Positions 45,601-56,040 of a stretch of DNA of 64,000 nt are shown in pieces. The translations under genes and the position numbers were made by a program. Location of the stretch: assembly GCA_023053575.1 (NCBI GenBank), contig JAKZAP010000007.1:18451304-18515303 (forward strand), written 5' to 3'. The notes below the pieces were generated by a model. That model made no database searches and was not told where the DNA came from. It was given only the letters and a program-made list of their open reading frames with translations. The DNA comes from Branchinecta lynchi (lineage: Eukaryota > Arthropoda > Branchiopoda > Anostraca > Branchinectidae). Each line of letters starts with the position of its first letter. The stretch's first letter is position 1.

Positions 45601-46838
45601 GTGACGATTCTGTGGGTCAAGAGTAAGGTCGAGTTCGTAGATGGGCACTGTAGCCCTATATTTAGGGGTGGGGGAGGGGTTTCAAATTAAGGGGCAAACA
45701 AAATATTTAAAAAACAGCTAATGTGATAGTTGATTATGGGGTAAGAAGAAATGCGGAACACGAATATGCGAAACATTTATTCGTCCGACAAGTAGTTCGC
45801 CCGGGTAAGAAGACATGGTGAAGATGATGGTGATAACCATTTTCTCGCCGGACGAGTAGTTTGTTTGGAATCTGGCAAAAACCGGAAAGCTAGTTAAAAG
45901 TAAAAGTTTGATTTGAAGTTAATTAAATGTTCGATTAAGGGGTAAGTAGACATGCTGAACACTTATGTGAAAAGTATTTTTCTACCCGGACAACTAATTC
46001 GCCCGGAATCCGGCCAAAACCGGAAAATTTGTTAAAAGTAATAAGTTTTATGTCAAGTTGATTAGATGACAGATTTAGGGGTAAGAAGAGATGCTGAGTC
46101 TGTATATGACAATAACTTTTTTACCCAGACATATAATTCGTCGGGGAATCCGGTTGTAACCTGGTATTTTTAGAAGCTAAAGTTCTTTTTGAAATTGATT
46201 AGATGTTCGATACAGGCATAAGGAGATACCGTAGGCTGAATTCGATTCTGAATTTTCTCTTTTTGCTGGACAAGTAGTTCGCTCGAAATTCGGCCGAAAC
46301 CGGAAATTTGGCAGAAGTAAAGCAGGAAGTTTCGGTCAGTATCTTCAAAATAGATAAGGCATAATGCTGAGGTATATCTGAACTTGGTTTTCTCTAATGA
46401 TCAGCCTGGCGAAGACTGGATTTGGCGAAGACAAGACCCAGTTGTCTGGATCAAATATTAGATTTCTGGGATCCCATCGAAACCTTAGGTCTTGTTTTCT
46501 TTGGAAGCTGTGGCCGTTATTTTGTCAGTGTCTTGATTGGGGTTTCCTGAGTAGAGCTTTTGTCCGCTTGTGAGAGTCACTTGATCTGACACTGTTGGGC
46601 ATGGTGTGCCCTCTGCATTGGCGTTCGATCCGGGTTAATGTAGACTTGCTTGCGTACTGTGTCGTTCTTTGACTTTCGAAGGTTTGGCGCGGCTTTTAAG
46701 ATGTGCGATCGTTTCTTACGAACTTCGATCGAATTTCTTTCGAGCTTGACAAGCAGTAGCCTCGGAAAACCCGTATCACGTGCTTGGCCAAGCCTGACTG
46801 CCTCTAGTATGTCTGTCTCCAGTATGTCTGTTATTTGG
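42622..46838 (-). pseudogene. CR1/L2-like LINE with ORF1, endonuclease and RT, broken
   Basis: Read on the minus strand: an ORF1-like end at 46838-46577 (RLLLVKLERNS and VYINPDRTPMQRA blocks); AP endonuclease pieces at 45472-45270 (CLYFNADSLLNKLDETK and VAIVEVKPKN), 45187-44969 and 44903-44415; RT at 44418-43313 with FDPSKSQGPDKLHPRVLKEL, SNYRPISLTCIPCKIME, FLDLKKAFDKVPH and YADDTKLY; and a C-terminal block at 43289-42610. At least six frame shifts or stops break it. The GGGATCCC element at 45473-46503 splits it between ORF1 and endonuclease. The 3' end is ATTATTATT-rich at about 42622. Confidence 0.85.
45473..46503 (+). mobile_element. GGGATCCC-family element inserted in a LINE
   Basis: Opening GTTTCTGGGATCCC at 45473 and closing TTTCTGGGATCCCATCGAAACC at 46463-46484, followed by TTAGGTCTTGTTTTCTT. 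LINE coding sequence lies on both sides, so this 1.03 kb unit is a true insertion and fixes the family's ends. About five modules of about 120-135 bp carry CGGACAASTAGTTCGCCCGG-like and AAAACCGGAAA phrases. There is no ORF. Confidence 0.78.
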
Positions 46839-47287
46839 TCGTATCCGGCCCATACCTCAAATGGAACATCCATTCCATGACTGTTGTAACGTCCAAGTTT
46901 CATCACTTTCTCCTTTTGGCCCCTGTGCGGACCAACAAATTTCCGGAACCCCCTTCCACCGTGTCCACATGCAATACGGACACATAAATATCAAATCTAG
47001 GGCATTTGCTCCTATCAGCCGTCAAGCACTTCCAGATCTTGGCACATAACCAAGTTTCATCCCGTTCCCTCTTTTCGTTTGTTCCCTATGCAGGATACCA
47101 AGCCTCCCCCTCCATCGGATGCGATCGGACCCGAAAATTTTGCATCTACGGCACGTACTACCGAACAAGTCTCCCTTGAATCGGAGAAAATCCGGAAAAT
47201 TTCGGAGGCCTATCGAGCACAGATCCGGTCTGAACTTCAAAATAAAATCTCTAGTATCCATGACCTTTGTATGGTACAACTGGTACC
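46839..47287 (+). mobile_element. Helentron-like modules
   Basis: Modules with CCAAGTTTCATCAC and CCAAGTTTCATCCCG cores at 46893 and 47051 and ATCCGG linkers. The array is cut by LINE C on the left and by a MITE on the right. Confidence 0.5.
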
Positions 47288-47617
47288 CAGGGGCGTCACA
47301 ACTTGGGGTAGGAGGGGGAGGGGGGATCCCCCCCCCCCAATGCTGTCGGCCAGTCGGTAAAAAATAACCTTCGCTCCGCGATTTTTCGTCAAAACAGTTT
47401 ATTTTTTTCATGAAAACAGTCGTTTTTTCTGAAAATTGGTCGATTGTTCTTCAAAATAGTCGGTTTTTCTGAAAATCAGTTGATTTTTTTCAAAATGTCA
47501 TTTTTGTTGCTGAAAACCGTCATTTTTTCTGCAGAAAAAGTCCGTAAAAATTACCAGCCATGCGGTAAATGCCTCGTCCCCCCCCCCCCCCAAACATTTT
47601 GGCTAGTAACACCTCTG
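47288..47617. mobile_element. hAT-like MITE with G/C-run ends
   Basis: The left end CAGGGGCGTCACAACTTGGGG is at 47288 and the right end GGCTAGTAACACCTCTG finishes at 47617, an imperfect inverse. The 8-bp flanks are CTGGTACC (47280-47287) and CTGGTACT (47618-47625), 7 of 8 alike. The interior has short tandem phrases (GAAAACAGTCGTTTTTTCTG and GGTCGATT) shared with 62195-62527 and 24962-25195. It is 330 bp, with no ORF. Confidence 0.7.
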
Positions 47618-47624
47618 CTGGTAC

Positions 47625-48015
47625 TAGTCCCCGAAGCCGCGCCGAAAGTCGGCGGCGCGCCGCCGAAAATAACTCAGCGGGCCGCCGCCCGAAACATTTC
47701 GACGCGCCGCCGTTGGGGTCGGCGGCGGAGGCCCGCCGGTAAAATTCCGACGCCGTGTCTTTTTAGGTGATATGTATCAGGTCAGTTTCTATCGAGCTTT
47801 ATCTTCCCTGGGCTCAAGGTTGTTGTTCGGTTTTTGCTCATCAGCAAGTGCACTAACACAAAATGTGGCGGCAGTGCAAGAATGACAATTTCTACCAAAA
47901 ATTGTATGCTGGCTCCAAACCGTGTAAACAAAGTGCCAACTAGCGTTCGTGATGCCTGTCGGTTCGTCACTCTGTCCAACTTTTGCTAGCTCAGACACTT
48001 CCGGACAAGCTAGAG
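47625..48015 (+). mobile_element. second left end of the TAGTCCCC family
   Basis: TAGTCCCCGAAGCCGCGCCG at 47625 is followed by a very GC-rich CGCCGCC block (47640-47750) and then by GTAAACAAAGTGCCAACTAGCG and GACACTTCCGGACAAGCTAG. The left end at 39026-39210 shows the same order (GTAAACAAAGTGACAAATAGCG, GACACTTCCGGACAATCTAG), so the two are homologous. Confidence 0.7.
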
Positions 48016-48112
48016 GCGTACTCTCGCCGTTCCCCGAGGACTCTTCGGGGAATCAAGGGGAACGGCGAGATTAGAAGGAGTCACTCCACGCGTACGGAAA
48101 ACACTGAGGTGT

Positions 48113-48366
48113 ACCACTGGTACCACTGAGGTACAGAGGGGCTTTTGAACTTGGTTCGCAAACCACTACCATGGTCACGAAGAAGCAGGCGAAAGGAACA
48201 GCTATCCCGCCGAAAACAAGTCTGTCTAAGCACTTTACATATCAATGCCACGGGATTAGATAGTAGATGGAATTTTACATGAGGGACTTGTCCTGTGAGA
48301 AATAAACCAGCTGATTTGTCTCGGTAAAGTCACTTGAGTAGTATTCCGTCTACATAGTATCTAGTC
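48113..48366 (-). repeat. second copy of the SINE-like unit, without box B
   Basis: Colinear with 42385-42621: TGAGGTACAGMGGGGCTTTTGAAC-type start, CCGCCGAARAHAAGTCTGTC, AAACCAGCTGAT and a terminal inverted TAGATGGAAT pair. It breaks just inside box A (plus-strand left end), so the tRNA-like half is lost. Confidence 0.6.
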
Positions 48367-50060
48367 GCATCCGGTCCAGACCTCAAATGGCACATCCGGG
48401 TCCATCCATGGCATGTGTGCCTTCCCAGTTTCTCACTCTCTTCTTTTGGTTCCTATGCGCATCACACAATTTCCGAAACCTCCCTCAATCCCCACCGTGT
48501 CCAAATGCGATTCGGACACGTAAATATTATCCCTAGGGAACTTGCTCCTATTCCCAAAAGGGTCATTCGAATGGAAGCCCTTCCGGATTTTGGACCCGTT
48601 ACCTTTGTACAATCGAAGTTTCATCACAATCCCCCTATCAATCTGGTTCCTGCGCATGTTACCGAGCCTCTCCTTCCATCCCACCACCGTAGTCGGAAGC
48701 GATTCAGACATGCAAATGTTGAATCTACGGCACTTCTTACCGAATAATTTGGCCTAGAATCGGAGAACATCCGGAAAATTTTCGGTGACACGCTACTCAG
48801 CCCGACGAGACTGGATCCGGTCTCGACCTCAAAATCTAGGTTCCATGACCTTTGGACGCTACATATGTTAAATGATTTCCGGGCCTCCCCCCCCCCCCCG
48901 AAGTCGAATGTGATTCGAAAAACTTATGTTGCATCTAGAGCAACCACCAAGTTTCTCCCAATTCTAAGTACTTCCATAAATTTTAAGGCACGCCCCTTCC
49001 AGCTCCCCGCACCAAGGTCGTAGTCGGTCCGGACTACAAAATCACACATCTGAGAACCATAATCTTTGTACCGTCCAAGTTTCATCCCAATCCTTATATT
49101 CCTTTGCAACAAATGTTCCAAAATTGTTTGCATGTTCCAAATATTGAATTAGATGCGATTCGGCCTAATAAGTGAAATATCACTCTGCTCCTCTCAATCG
49201 GGTCACGCGGGTCACTAGTTTCTGTTTTCCCCCTCCCTCCAGTGCCACAGGAGTGGCTGGATTTAATCCGAGAAAAAACATTTATAAGCATGTCAAGTGT
49301 CATCGTCTTTAGCTTACGCGGAATGGATGTACCCAAAAGTGAGACAGATGGATCACCATTACGATCCCTATTTGGCACTTAATCCGAAAATTGCAAGTAC
49401 CTGTAACAACGCTGAAGAGATGTGGTACAAACATTGCAAAATTTGTTGGAATATTGAAAAAAACCCCCAAAAATGCTAAAATTAGAGCAAGCGCCGCCGA
49501 TAACTTTCCGGCGGTGCGACGCCAAATACAATTCGGCACGCCGCCACCGACCCACATTGTCTCGCCACCGCCGAATTTAGTACCTTGCATACCTTCGCAT
49601 GTACAACCATTTTCCCTCCAGCCGGAGAGTTTCGGAAAAATTAAATGTCTCATCAATGGCATTTCTTTATACAAGACACCAAGCTTCCCTCGAATCGGAG
49701 TACTTCTAGTCCAACTCCCCAAACCGAGGTCGGATCCTGTCTGGACTTCAAAGTAACATATCTGGGACCCCTGATCTTTATATTGCTAAATTTCATCCCA
49801 ATCCCTGCATTATTTTGGTCCTGTGTATGTTGCAAAAGTTCACATCCCCCCCCCCCCCCCAGTGGTCATTGTATCTTTTTGCACCCACAACAGATAAAGT
49901 TTACTTCGACTCCAGTCACGGAGGTCGCAGGTTAATCGGCAAAAACATGTTTTCGCTGGGCATTCAGCCTTCAAGTGTCAGCATCTTACCTTAGCCGGAA
50001 GTGCCCAAACTAGCAAAAGTGCGACGGAGGGACCACCAATATGATCGCAATATGCCACTT
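48367..50060 (+). mobile_element. Helentron-like module array, diverged
   Basis: More than ten diverged modules with AGTTTCATCMC-type cores (48617, 49077, 49790) and CCGGTCCAGACCTCAAA linkers. Two 3'-proximal modules (49300-49390 and 49960-50060) are each followed by a similar stretch, CATAACAACGCTGATG / CTGTAACAACGCTGAAG, then GCCGCCGATAA-type GC-rich sequence. This implies a tandem duplication of the right end. Confidence 0.5.
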
Positions 50061-50315
50061 TCCGGAGGCTAATGCCATAATACAATAAGAACATAACAAC
50101 GCTGATGACTTTTGGGGAAAAACTGAAAAACATGGCTGGAAAATTGCAAAAAAATAACTTGGAAAATGCTAGAAATAGAGAAAATGCTGCTAAATTTTCG
50201 GCCTGCTGCCAGTAATTTTTTTTGACACGCTGGCGGGGCCAGGGTCTTGCACCACTGCCAACCCAAATTCTCTCAACCGCTGCCGAATTTAAATTTGTTG
50301 CGGCTTCGGGGACTA

Positions 50316-50789
50316 CTTCATTCTACCATTTAGCCCAAAACTGCACTGTTCACATTAAAGTAACTGTTAACATTAAAGTAACTTTAACATAAGCATTTGT
50401 TGTCCACTTTACTGTATCGGAATTCCATACAGTTGTGACGTATTTAGTGACATTGCATGATTCAGGATCCAACATAGGGCCTGTTTTGGCGCCAACCAAT
50501 GTACTTCGGTTCAGAGTAACCAGTGTTTTCGCGACTTTCGATTCTGATGAGCCGGTGTTTTTGCATCGACCAGAATTTGGTTCGGAGATCGGTTCCGATC
50601 TTCGGTCAGGAAATTTTGGAACGGTTATCGTTACTGTTCACGATTCTTGGTTCTGATTCAGCTTCACCGTCATCAACTAGAAAATAAAAACAAAGGCGGA
50701 ACAGAAATAGAAAAATGTTCTAAAGTTAAAATAAGAACTTACATAGTCCAAAATATAACTTGAATATTTTATTGATTCTTAATTTGAAT
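50316..50789. other. no gene recognised
   Basis: Unique sequence following the 8-bp duplication of the large element. Confidence 0.4.
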
Positions 50790-51062
50790 TTTATATTTAA
50801 TTTTATTTTTTTTTTTTTATTTTTTTTTTTTTTTAGTTTTAATTTTTAATTTTAATTTTTAAGTTTAATTTTTTTTTTTTTTTTTTTTGTAGTTTTAATT
50901 TTAATTTTTATTTACAATTTTCGGTTTTTAATTTGTAATAATAATAAAAAATAGTAACAAAAAATTAAAAGTAAAACTAAAAACTGTAATTAAATATAAA
51001 AATTGAAACTAAATAAAAATAAAAAATAAAAATTAAACTTAAAAATAAAAAATTAAAAGTAA
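50790..51062. repeat. T-rich to A-rich low-complexity inverted stretch
   Basis: About 140 bp composed almost only of T with TTTTAATTTTTAA phrases switches near 50935 to about 125 bp of A-rich sequence with AAAAATTAAA phrases. The halves are roughly reverse complements and could fold into a long AT hairpin. Confidence 0.75.
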
Positions 51063-52589
51063 ATATTCCTTCAGCCCAAGCTGACTGCGGGTCTGATCGT
51101 AATTATCGTTTTTCCAACTTGAGTGGCTTTGACCCTGAAGAGGACCCTTGCCAGTTTTTTCCAGTTTTTAATTTTTCAGTTTTAACTTTAATTTTTTCTT
51201 TTGCTATTGTTACTATGATTTTGTATTATCATGACAGATACAGCCTACCACAAAACCCAGTCAGCTGCTGATATAGATCCAGTTGCACCTACAAATTCTT
51301 CCTCCATCTTTATTATCGAATATCTTTCTTCATCACGTCATCGTCTTCAAATCTGAAACGTGTTTTCGCGTAATTTCCAATGTTTCGGGAGAACCGATTT
51401 TTGGTTAAGATAAAAACTGTTTTCGCGACAACCGGCTACCGGTTTCCGCTGAACATCGGTTGGCGCCGAAACACACCCATAGGATTAGATTGTCCCTGCC
51501 CTATGCAGGACCTAGGTAATTTTATAAATGTAAACCCGACTGGCGCCTCGCTGGCCGCTCGGCTCTAAATATATAAAAATAAAATACGTATTCACTGATA
51601 GGAATAAACTACAATTTTCTAAGGTGAAATAGAACAAATGGGTGTGACATCATGCTTGTATGAAATTACATTACAAAATAGTTTAGACCAAGCATACCTC
51701 TACTGTACATACAGTGGGCTGTTAACTAATAAGAGGAACTCGTACAGTGTCCAAATCAAATGAGCCAAATCGGTTACACTCGGGAGTGGAGATAATCTAC
51801 AGTTCCTCAGAAATTCCAGCAGAACACACACATCCCAAGAAGTTTAAAAAGTGAGCCTTTACTATTCAGAGCAGCGAGCAAGGTATAAGTTTAGTAAGCT
51901 AGTAAAGTAAAGCTAGTAAAAAAGTACCCTTAAAAACTTCTCAGTTTTGACGAATGTTTACAACTCGATTTACGGCGTTGATTTCAAACCACTTGTAGCA
52001 TTGAGTTTGATTTCCGGTATGTTGCATTATGCATTATGTAACCTTTTGATAAGTTTTGCTTAGTAATCTTCATTTCCTTGACCGGCCGATAGCTAACAAC
52101 AGACTTATTTTCTAATTTTAATGGTTTTATGCTATCAGCATCTCAGTGCGGCTTTGTAGCTTGGTCTTTTTTTATGTGCACCCTACTCTTTCTGTACTCT
52201 GCTCAGACTCTGCTACTTACCATAGTTAATATGCATGATTTCATTAATCCCGGCTTTTTGTTGTCAAGGCTGTAATGCATTTCTCTATTTTCAGCAAATG
52301 GTTAGGGACAAGACTCTGTAGCCTGTTGATGTCGCTGTTGCTTATGGGAAGTTGACACTGGGTCCCTGTGGTTTGTTGTCCAGTTTTTGTCTTACCAGTT
52401 GTCTTTCCAGTTGCACCCTTCTCTTGAAGGAATATGTTGGTTCTGTTTGGCTTCGGTCATCACTGTCTCCTTGCTAAGAAGATTGCAAAGAAGTTGTACT
52501 GCCCCTATTTCTTGCAAAGATATTGCTTCAGTTTCTGTGAGTGCCTTTGTATCCTGCTCTTTTAATTCTTTCTTTGTGGATAAGGGTGA
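51062..52589. other. dispersed-repeat fragment then unrecognised sequence
   Basis: 51062-51155 carries CTTCAGCCCAAGCTGACTGC and CCCTGAAGAGGACCCTTGCC, parts of the unit at 38221-38936. The rest has no exon I can identify. A 5' UTR exon of DOHH could lie here unseen. Confidence 0.4.
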
Positions 52590-53470
52590 TGTGAGCAGAC
52601 TTCCAGTCCGCAGTGATTGTATTCATCAACAACCACAAGTTGAACACATTGCTTAAATGTTCAGCAATAAAATCTGCTGTCTCTTTCAGTAATCTGGGAG
52701 AGACCTTTTCTGGTCCTGAAGCTTTGCTGGGGTCTAGCTTCTTGAGCCTCTAACGGATATCAGTTGGGCAGATGTTTATCTCCGGCATACCATGCTCAAT
52801 CCTAATTTTGGGAGGCTAGGGGCTGAAACGAACGAGGTCTCTTGCATGAAACTTGATGGAAACGCTTGGTTGAATATATTTGCCATTTTTGAGGCATCTT
52901 CAGTCTTTCCTTCTGGGGTATCAAGATGTGTTATTGTATGTCTACCAGGGTTCTTCTCAGTTGCACTTTCTAGAATGTTTTAGGGTTAGCTTTAGCATTC
53001 AACGCAATGGGCTCTTCGGGCTGACCAAAAAACTTTCCTTTTTTGTGACTTATAGTTTTTTCTTCCTTAAATATAATATGCTAACCAATGTTGTTTGCAT
53101 TTACATTTGCTATACCTCCTTTCTACATTCTTTTTCCTCGTGATAGCTTTTCTTTGGTTTTCTGTCAATAAACAGGAGGGTTCTGGGACACTCGTAAACC
53201 GTGACTTCTCTAGTCTAAGCAAAGTAGTTTTGAAATTTTCCCAGCACAGTTCTACATTTTCTTTAGACAAGGTCTCATCTCAGTTTATTTCTTTAAGTCA
53301 TTGCATATCCTTTGTAGTCTAATTGTGTTCACTTTCTGGGGTAGTTCAGTTGTGCGGAGAACAAGGATTGTGTGAACTATACATAAGCGGTCACTGGTTC
53401 CTAGTGCATGCAGGTCTTCAACATTGCTGACTGCTTCTCTGTTGTTAAACGAAGCGCAGTAACCAACCAA
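52590..53470 (-). pseudogene. CR1/L2-like LINE remnant
   Basis: Minus-strand pieces in order: endonuclease end at 53470-53285 (HALGTSDRLCIV), the linker at 53270-53067 (RKAITRKKNVERRYSKCK), then near 52750-52600 LDPSKASGPEKVSPRLLKE and TADWKSAHITLIHK. These parallel LINE C (FDPSKSQGPDKLHPRVLKE) but differ much, so it is another family. No catalytic RT motif remains. Confidence 0.65.
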
Positions 53471-54420
53471 TCAGAATTCCTTTGTATTAGAGTAGGCCAG
53501 GGTTAGGGTACCAAAAGGTATCCAGCATTTGGCATAGGGTATCCAAAAACCAGGGGTTTGTGGAAGGCTGGTTTTGCATAGATTATGCCAAATGTTGCAT
53601 ATACCCCAAACAACAAAGAAAGAACACCAATAATTCTGATGTAACTAACAGACCTGATTCACAAAGAAATAGAAATACCTTTTGCACAAAACTAATTTTC
53701 TGTGTGTAACTGAGGCTTAAACTGTGAGTGAGATCTAATCCTGCATTGCAGTTATGGGAACACTTAAGATTGAATTGTGTAGCCTGCTGATCCAAGCATC
53801 ACTTATTCATGGGGAAAATTTGGAAGATAATTTAGATATTTGAATTAGAGTGACCTAATTTTCTTTAATATCACACAGTATAAAAAAGTGAAAATTGAAA
53901 TAATATGGGGGCAAAACCACTGAGAAATTGCCCACATATCCTTCTGGTGGGCTTCCCTTAACACAGTACAACATGCCATACACTACATGCAGTTTATATC
54001 AAAGTTGTCTGACAAGTAGGCTTACTGTACATTTTGATTTTAGCTCTGCCACTATAGGGAGTCCAAGGTCTAAGTGAGACACTTAGACAGACTTATTTTA
54101 TGGATTCCGAATTCAACTGTAGGCTATGCAAAGGTGCTTGACTTCCTTTACCAATAAGGACAACTGCTTTGCTCTTTCCAGAGATAAAAACAAGGCCTAT
54201 TTCGGAACTCTCGTCACTAAAAACACAACTGTTTTCCTTTATCAGTGCCATTCATCTGCTAATGTTAAGTAGATCTGTTGTCTTCATAATGTGGGCTAGT
54301 AAACATCTTCCAGCAATAAGTTTGTGAGCAAATTAGCAAAATCTACTTTGTCAAATTCGTTGTACCTTTGTTGAAAATGACAGGTCATCAGCTGATAAGT
54401 TTTATCCCTTTTATTTCTAG
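53471..54420. other. upstream of DOHH exon, nothing recognised
   Basis: No promoter, CpG-rich stretch or exon can be named. It ends with a polypyrimidine tract and TTTATTTCTAG, an acceptor 3 bases before the DOHH ATG, so this is intron and the promoter lies further upstream. Confidence 0.5.
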
Positions 54421-54423
54421 GAA

Positions 54424-54712
54424 ATGGGGAACCAAACTCAGTTCACTACAAACCAGATCGACGACATTGGTCATGTTCTCAACAACCCTGAACGACCTCT
54501 GAAGGAAAGATTCCGAGCTCTCTTTACTTTGAAGAACATCGGAGGCAGTCTAGCTATCAAACACATTTCTGACTGTTTCAAGGATGACTCTGCCTTGCTA
54601 AAGCATGAACTAGCATACTGTCTTGGTCAGATGCAAGAAACTGGAGCAATTCCATATCTAAAAGAAGTTTTGAAGGATAAGAGCCAGGAAGCTATGGTCA
54701 GGCATGAAGCAG
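54424..54712 (+). CDS. DOHH: deoxyhypusine hydroxylase, first coding exon
   Basis: DOHH is the HEAT-repeat di-iron monooxygenase that hydroxylates deoxyhypusine on eIF5A, the last step of hypusine synthesis in the cytoplasm. ATG at 54424 follows an acceptor at 54420; the exon gives 96 residues plus one base, and the donor is GCAG|GTAATT at 54712/54713. Iron-ligand pairs are His61-Glu62 (LLKHELAYCLGQM) and His94-Glu95 (VRHEA), the expected first two HE motifs with normal spacing. The region ERFRALFTLKNIGG is the first HEAT helix pair. The tail after residue 96 in the raw ORF is intron. No frame break is seen. Confidence 0.95.
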
Positions 54713-54819
54713 GTAATTATGACTTCTTCATAAGTATTAAAGTAATTCCTAGGCTAGTGATTCTTCCTCTCTGATATCTACATATTAAGTTTCCTGCTAG
54801 CATAAGCCTGATAGCCATG

Positions 54820-55260
54820 CAAATTTTGTATAGAAACGGACCGGATTGGCGCACTGTTGGGGAGGGGGTTTAATTCCAGTGATCGCGAGTAAAGGTACTT
54901 ACAGATGCACTTGACGAAGAAATTTGGACCCGATCAGATTGACTTGGAAGCAGTCATTTCCCCGATCCGGCCATCTTCGGGGGAGTGGAGGGAATTGGAA
55001 TCCGGATTACCAGAATTTGCGTCCTGCATAACTTTCGAACAGTTGGTCTGATCCGAAGGAAACTTGATGAGGACGTGTTCTGATCTAAGGACATACTTTC
55101 ATAATCCCCAAGGGCCCATGATCATTGTACCTCAAGTACATGCTTACAAATGAGTTTTTAGCCCCCTTTAAGTGCGTATCTTAACTACAAAGTGAAAAAA
55201 AATACTTTTGGCAAAACATACATTTTCGTGATTCCGAAGGGCCCATGATCATTTTTGCCC
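54820..55260 (-). mobile_element. Helentron-like modules, both types
   Basis: 54825-55070 has one to two GATGAAACTTGG-type modules (ATTTCCCCGATCCGGCCATC). 55075-55260 has GCGCACTTTAAGG-type modules (CATTTTCGTGATTCC, AAGGGCCCATGATCATTTTT). The second type is interrupted at 55260 and resumes at 60546 on the far side of the large element. Confidence 0.6.
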
Positions 55261-55387
55261 TAATAGTACAGGAAAACGAGCTCCAAAAAGGGGTCGACCC
55301 GAAACAAATTGCAACAGAAATGATTTTAACACCGTCTTATACAGAAAAAAAAAATGAACAACATATCCAAAGTTGCATATCCTGGAT

Positions 55388-56040
55388 CAGTCTAGTACAC
55401 TAGCCCCATTTCAAGCACTGTACCTTGGATTTCATGTATGGTGCATGGATTTCAGTATACAGTGCATACAGAAAAAACACAGTTTCTGTCATCACAACTG
55501 AGCACGGGCTCGGACAAGGCTGAAATTACTACTATGAATTAGAGAAATCAAAGACAATCCTTTATATATTTTTCACAACAAAAACAAAAGGGCTCTAATA
55601 ATGATGGAGATGAAAAACTTGATAGTACCCTATCTATTTTCCATGTATTTTCCCTATCTATTCCCCAAGAGCCAATATTCTGGTTGGCTGCTAGGTAGAA
55701 AAAGCTGAGGCACAGGACACTTTGCATGCAAAACCCTTGACTATGTAGAAAAGGAAATGAGGTTTTTCACATCTGTCATCAGCCGAGCCCTTTTGTTTTT
55801 GTTGTGAAAAATATATAAAGGATTGTATTTGATTTCTCTGATTCATGGTAGTAATTTCAGCCCTGTCCGAGCTGGTGCTCAGTTGTTATGACAGAAACTG
55901 TGTTTTTGACTTATGCACTGTATACTGAAATCCATGCACCATACATGAAATCCAAGGTACAGTGCGTGAACATCTAGCACCCAGGCATGGTGCTAGACGT
56001 TTGAGCACCGTGCCTGAAAAGGGGCTAGTGTACTAGACTG
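55388..56040. mobile_element. foldback hAT-like MITE nested in the left TIR
   Basis: Perfect 20-bp inverted ends: CAGTCTAGTACACTAGCCCC at 55388 and its inverse ending at 56040. Arms extend about 205 bp (left) and 255 bp (right, with about 45 extra bp near the end) and are highly alike. The 8-bp flanks are TCCTGGAT (55380-55387) and TCCTGGCT (56041-56048), 7 of 8 alike. The interrupted sequence on either side matches the uninterrupted right TIR of the larger element. Confidence 0.85.

Larger units (their letters stand above)
39026..50315. mobile_element. 11.3 kb composite with TAGTCCCCGAAGCCGC inverted ends and 8-bp duplication
   Basis: TAGTCCCCGAAGCCGC at 39026 is matched by its inverse GCGGCTTCGGGGACTA ending at 50315. 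The flanks are identical: CTTCATTC at 39018-39025 and 50316-50323. Next to both ends lie CGCCGCCGAAAAT-like GC-rich phrases. The interior holds Helentron-like modules, two LINEs, a GGGATCCC element, SINE-like units and a MITE, but no transposase. A second left end of the same family at 47625 complicates the reading. Confidence 0.6.
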
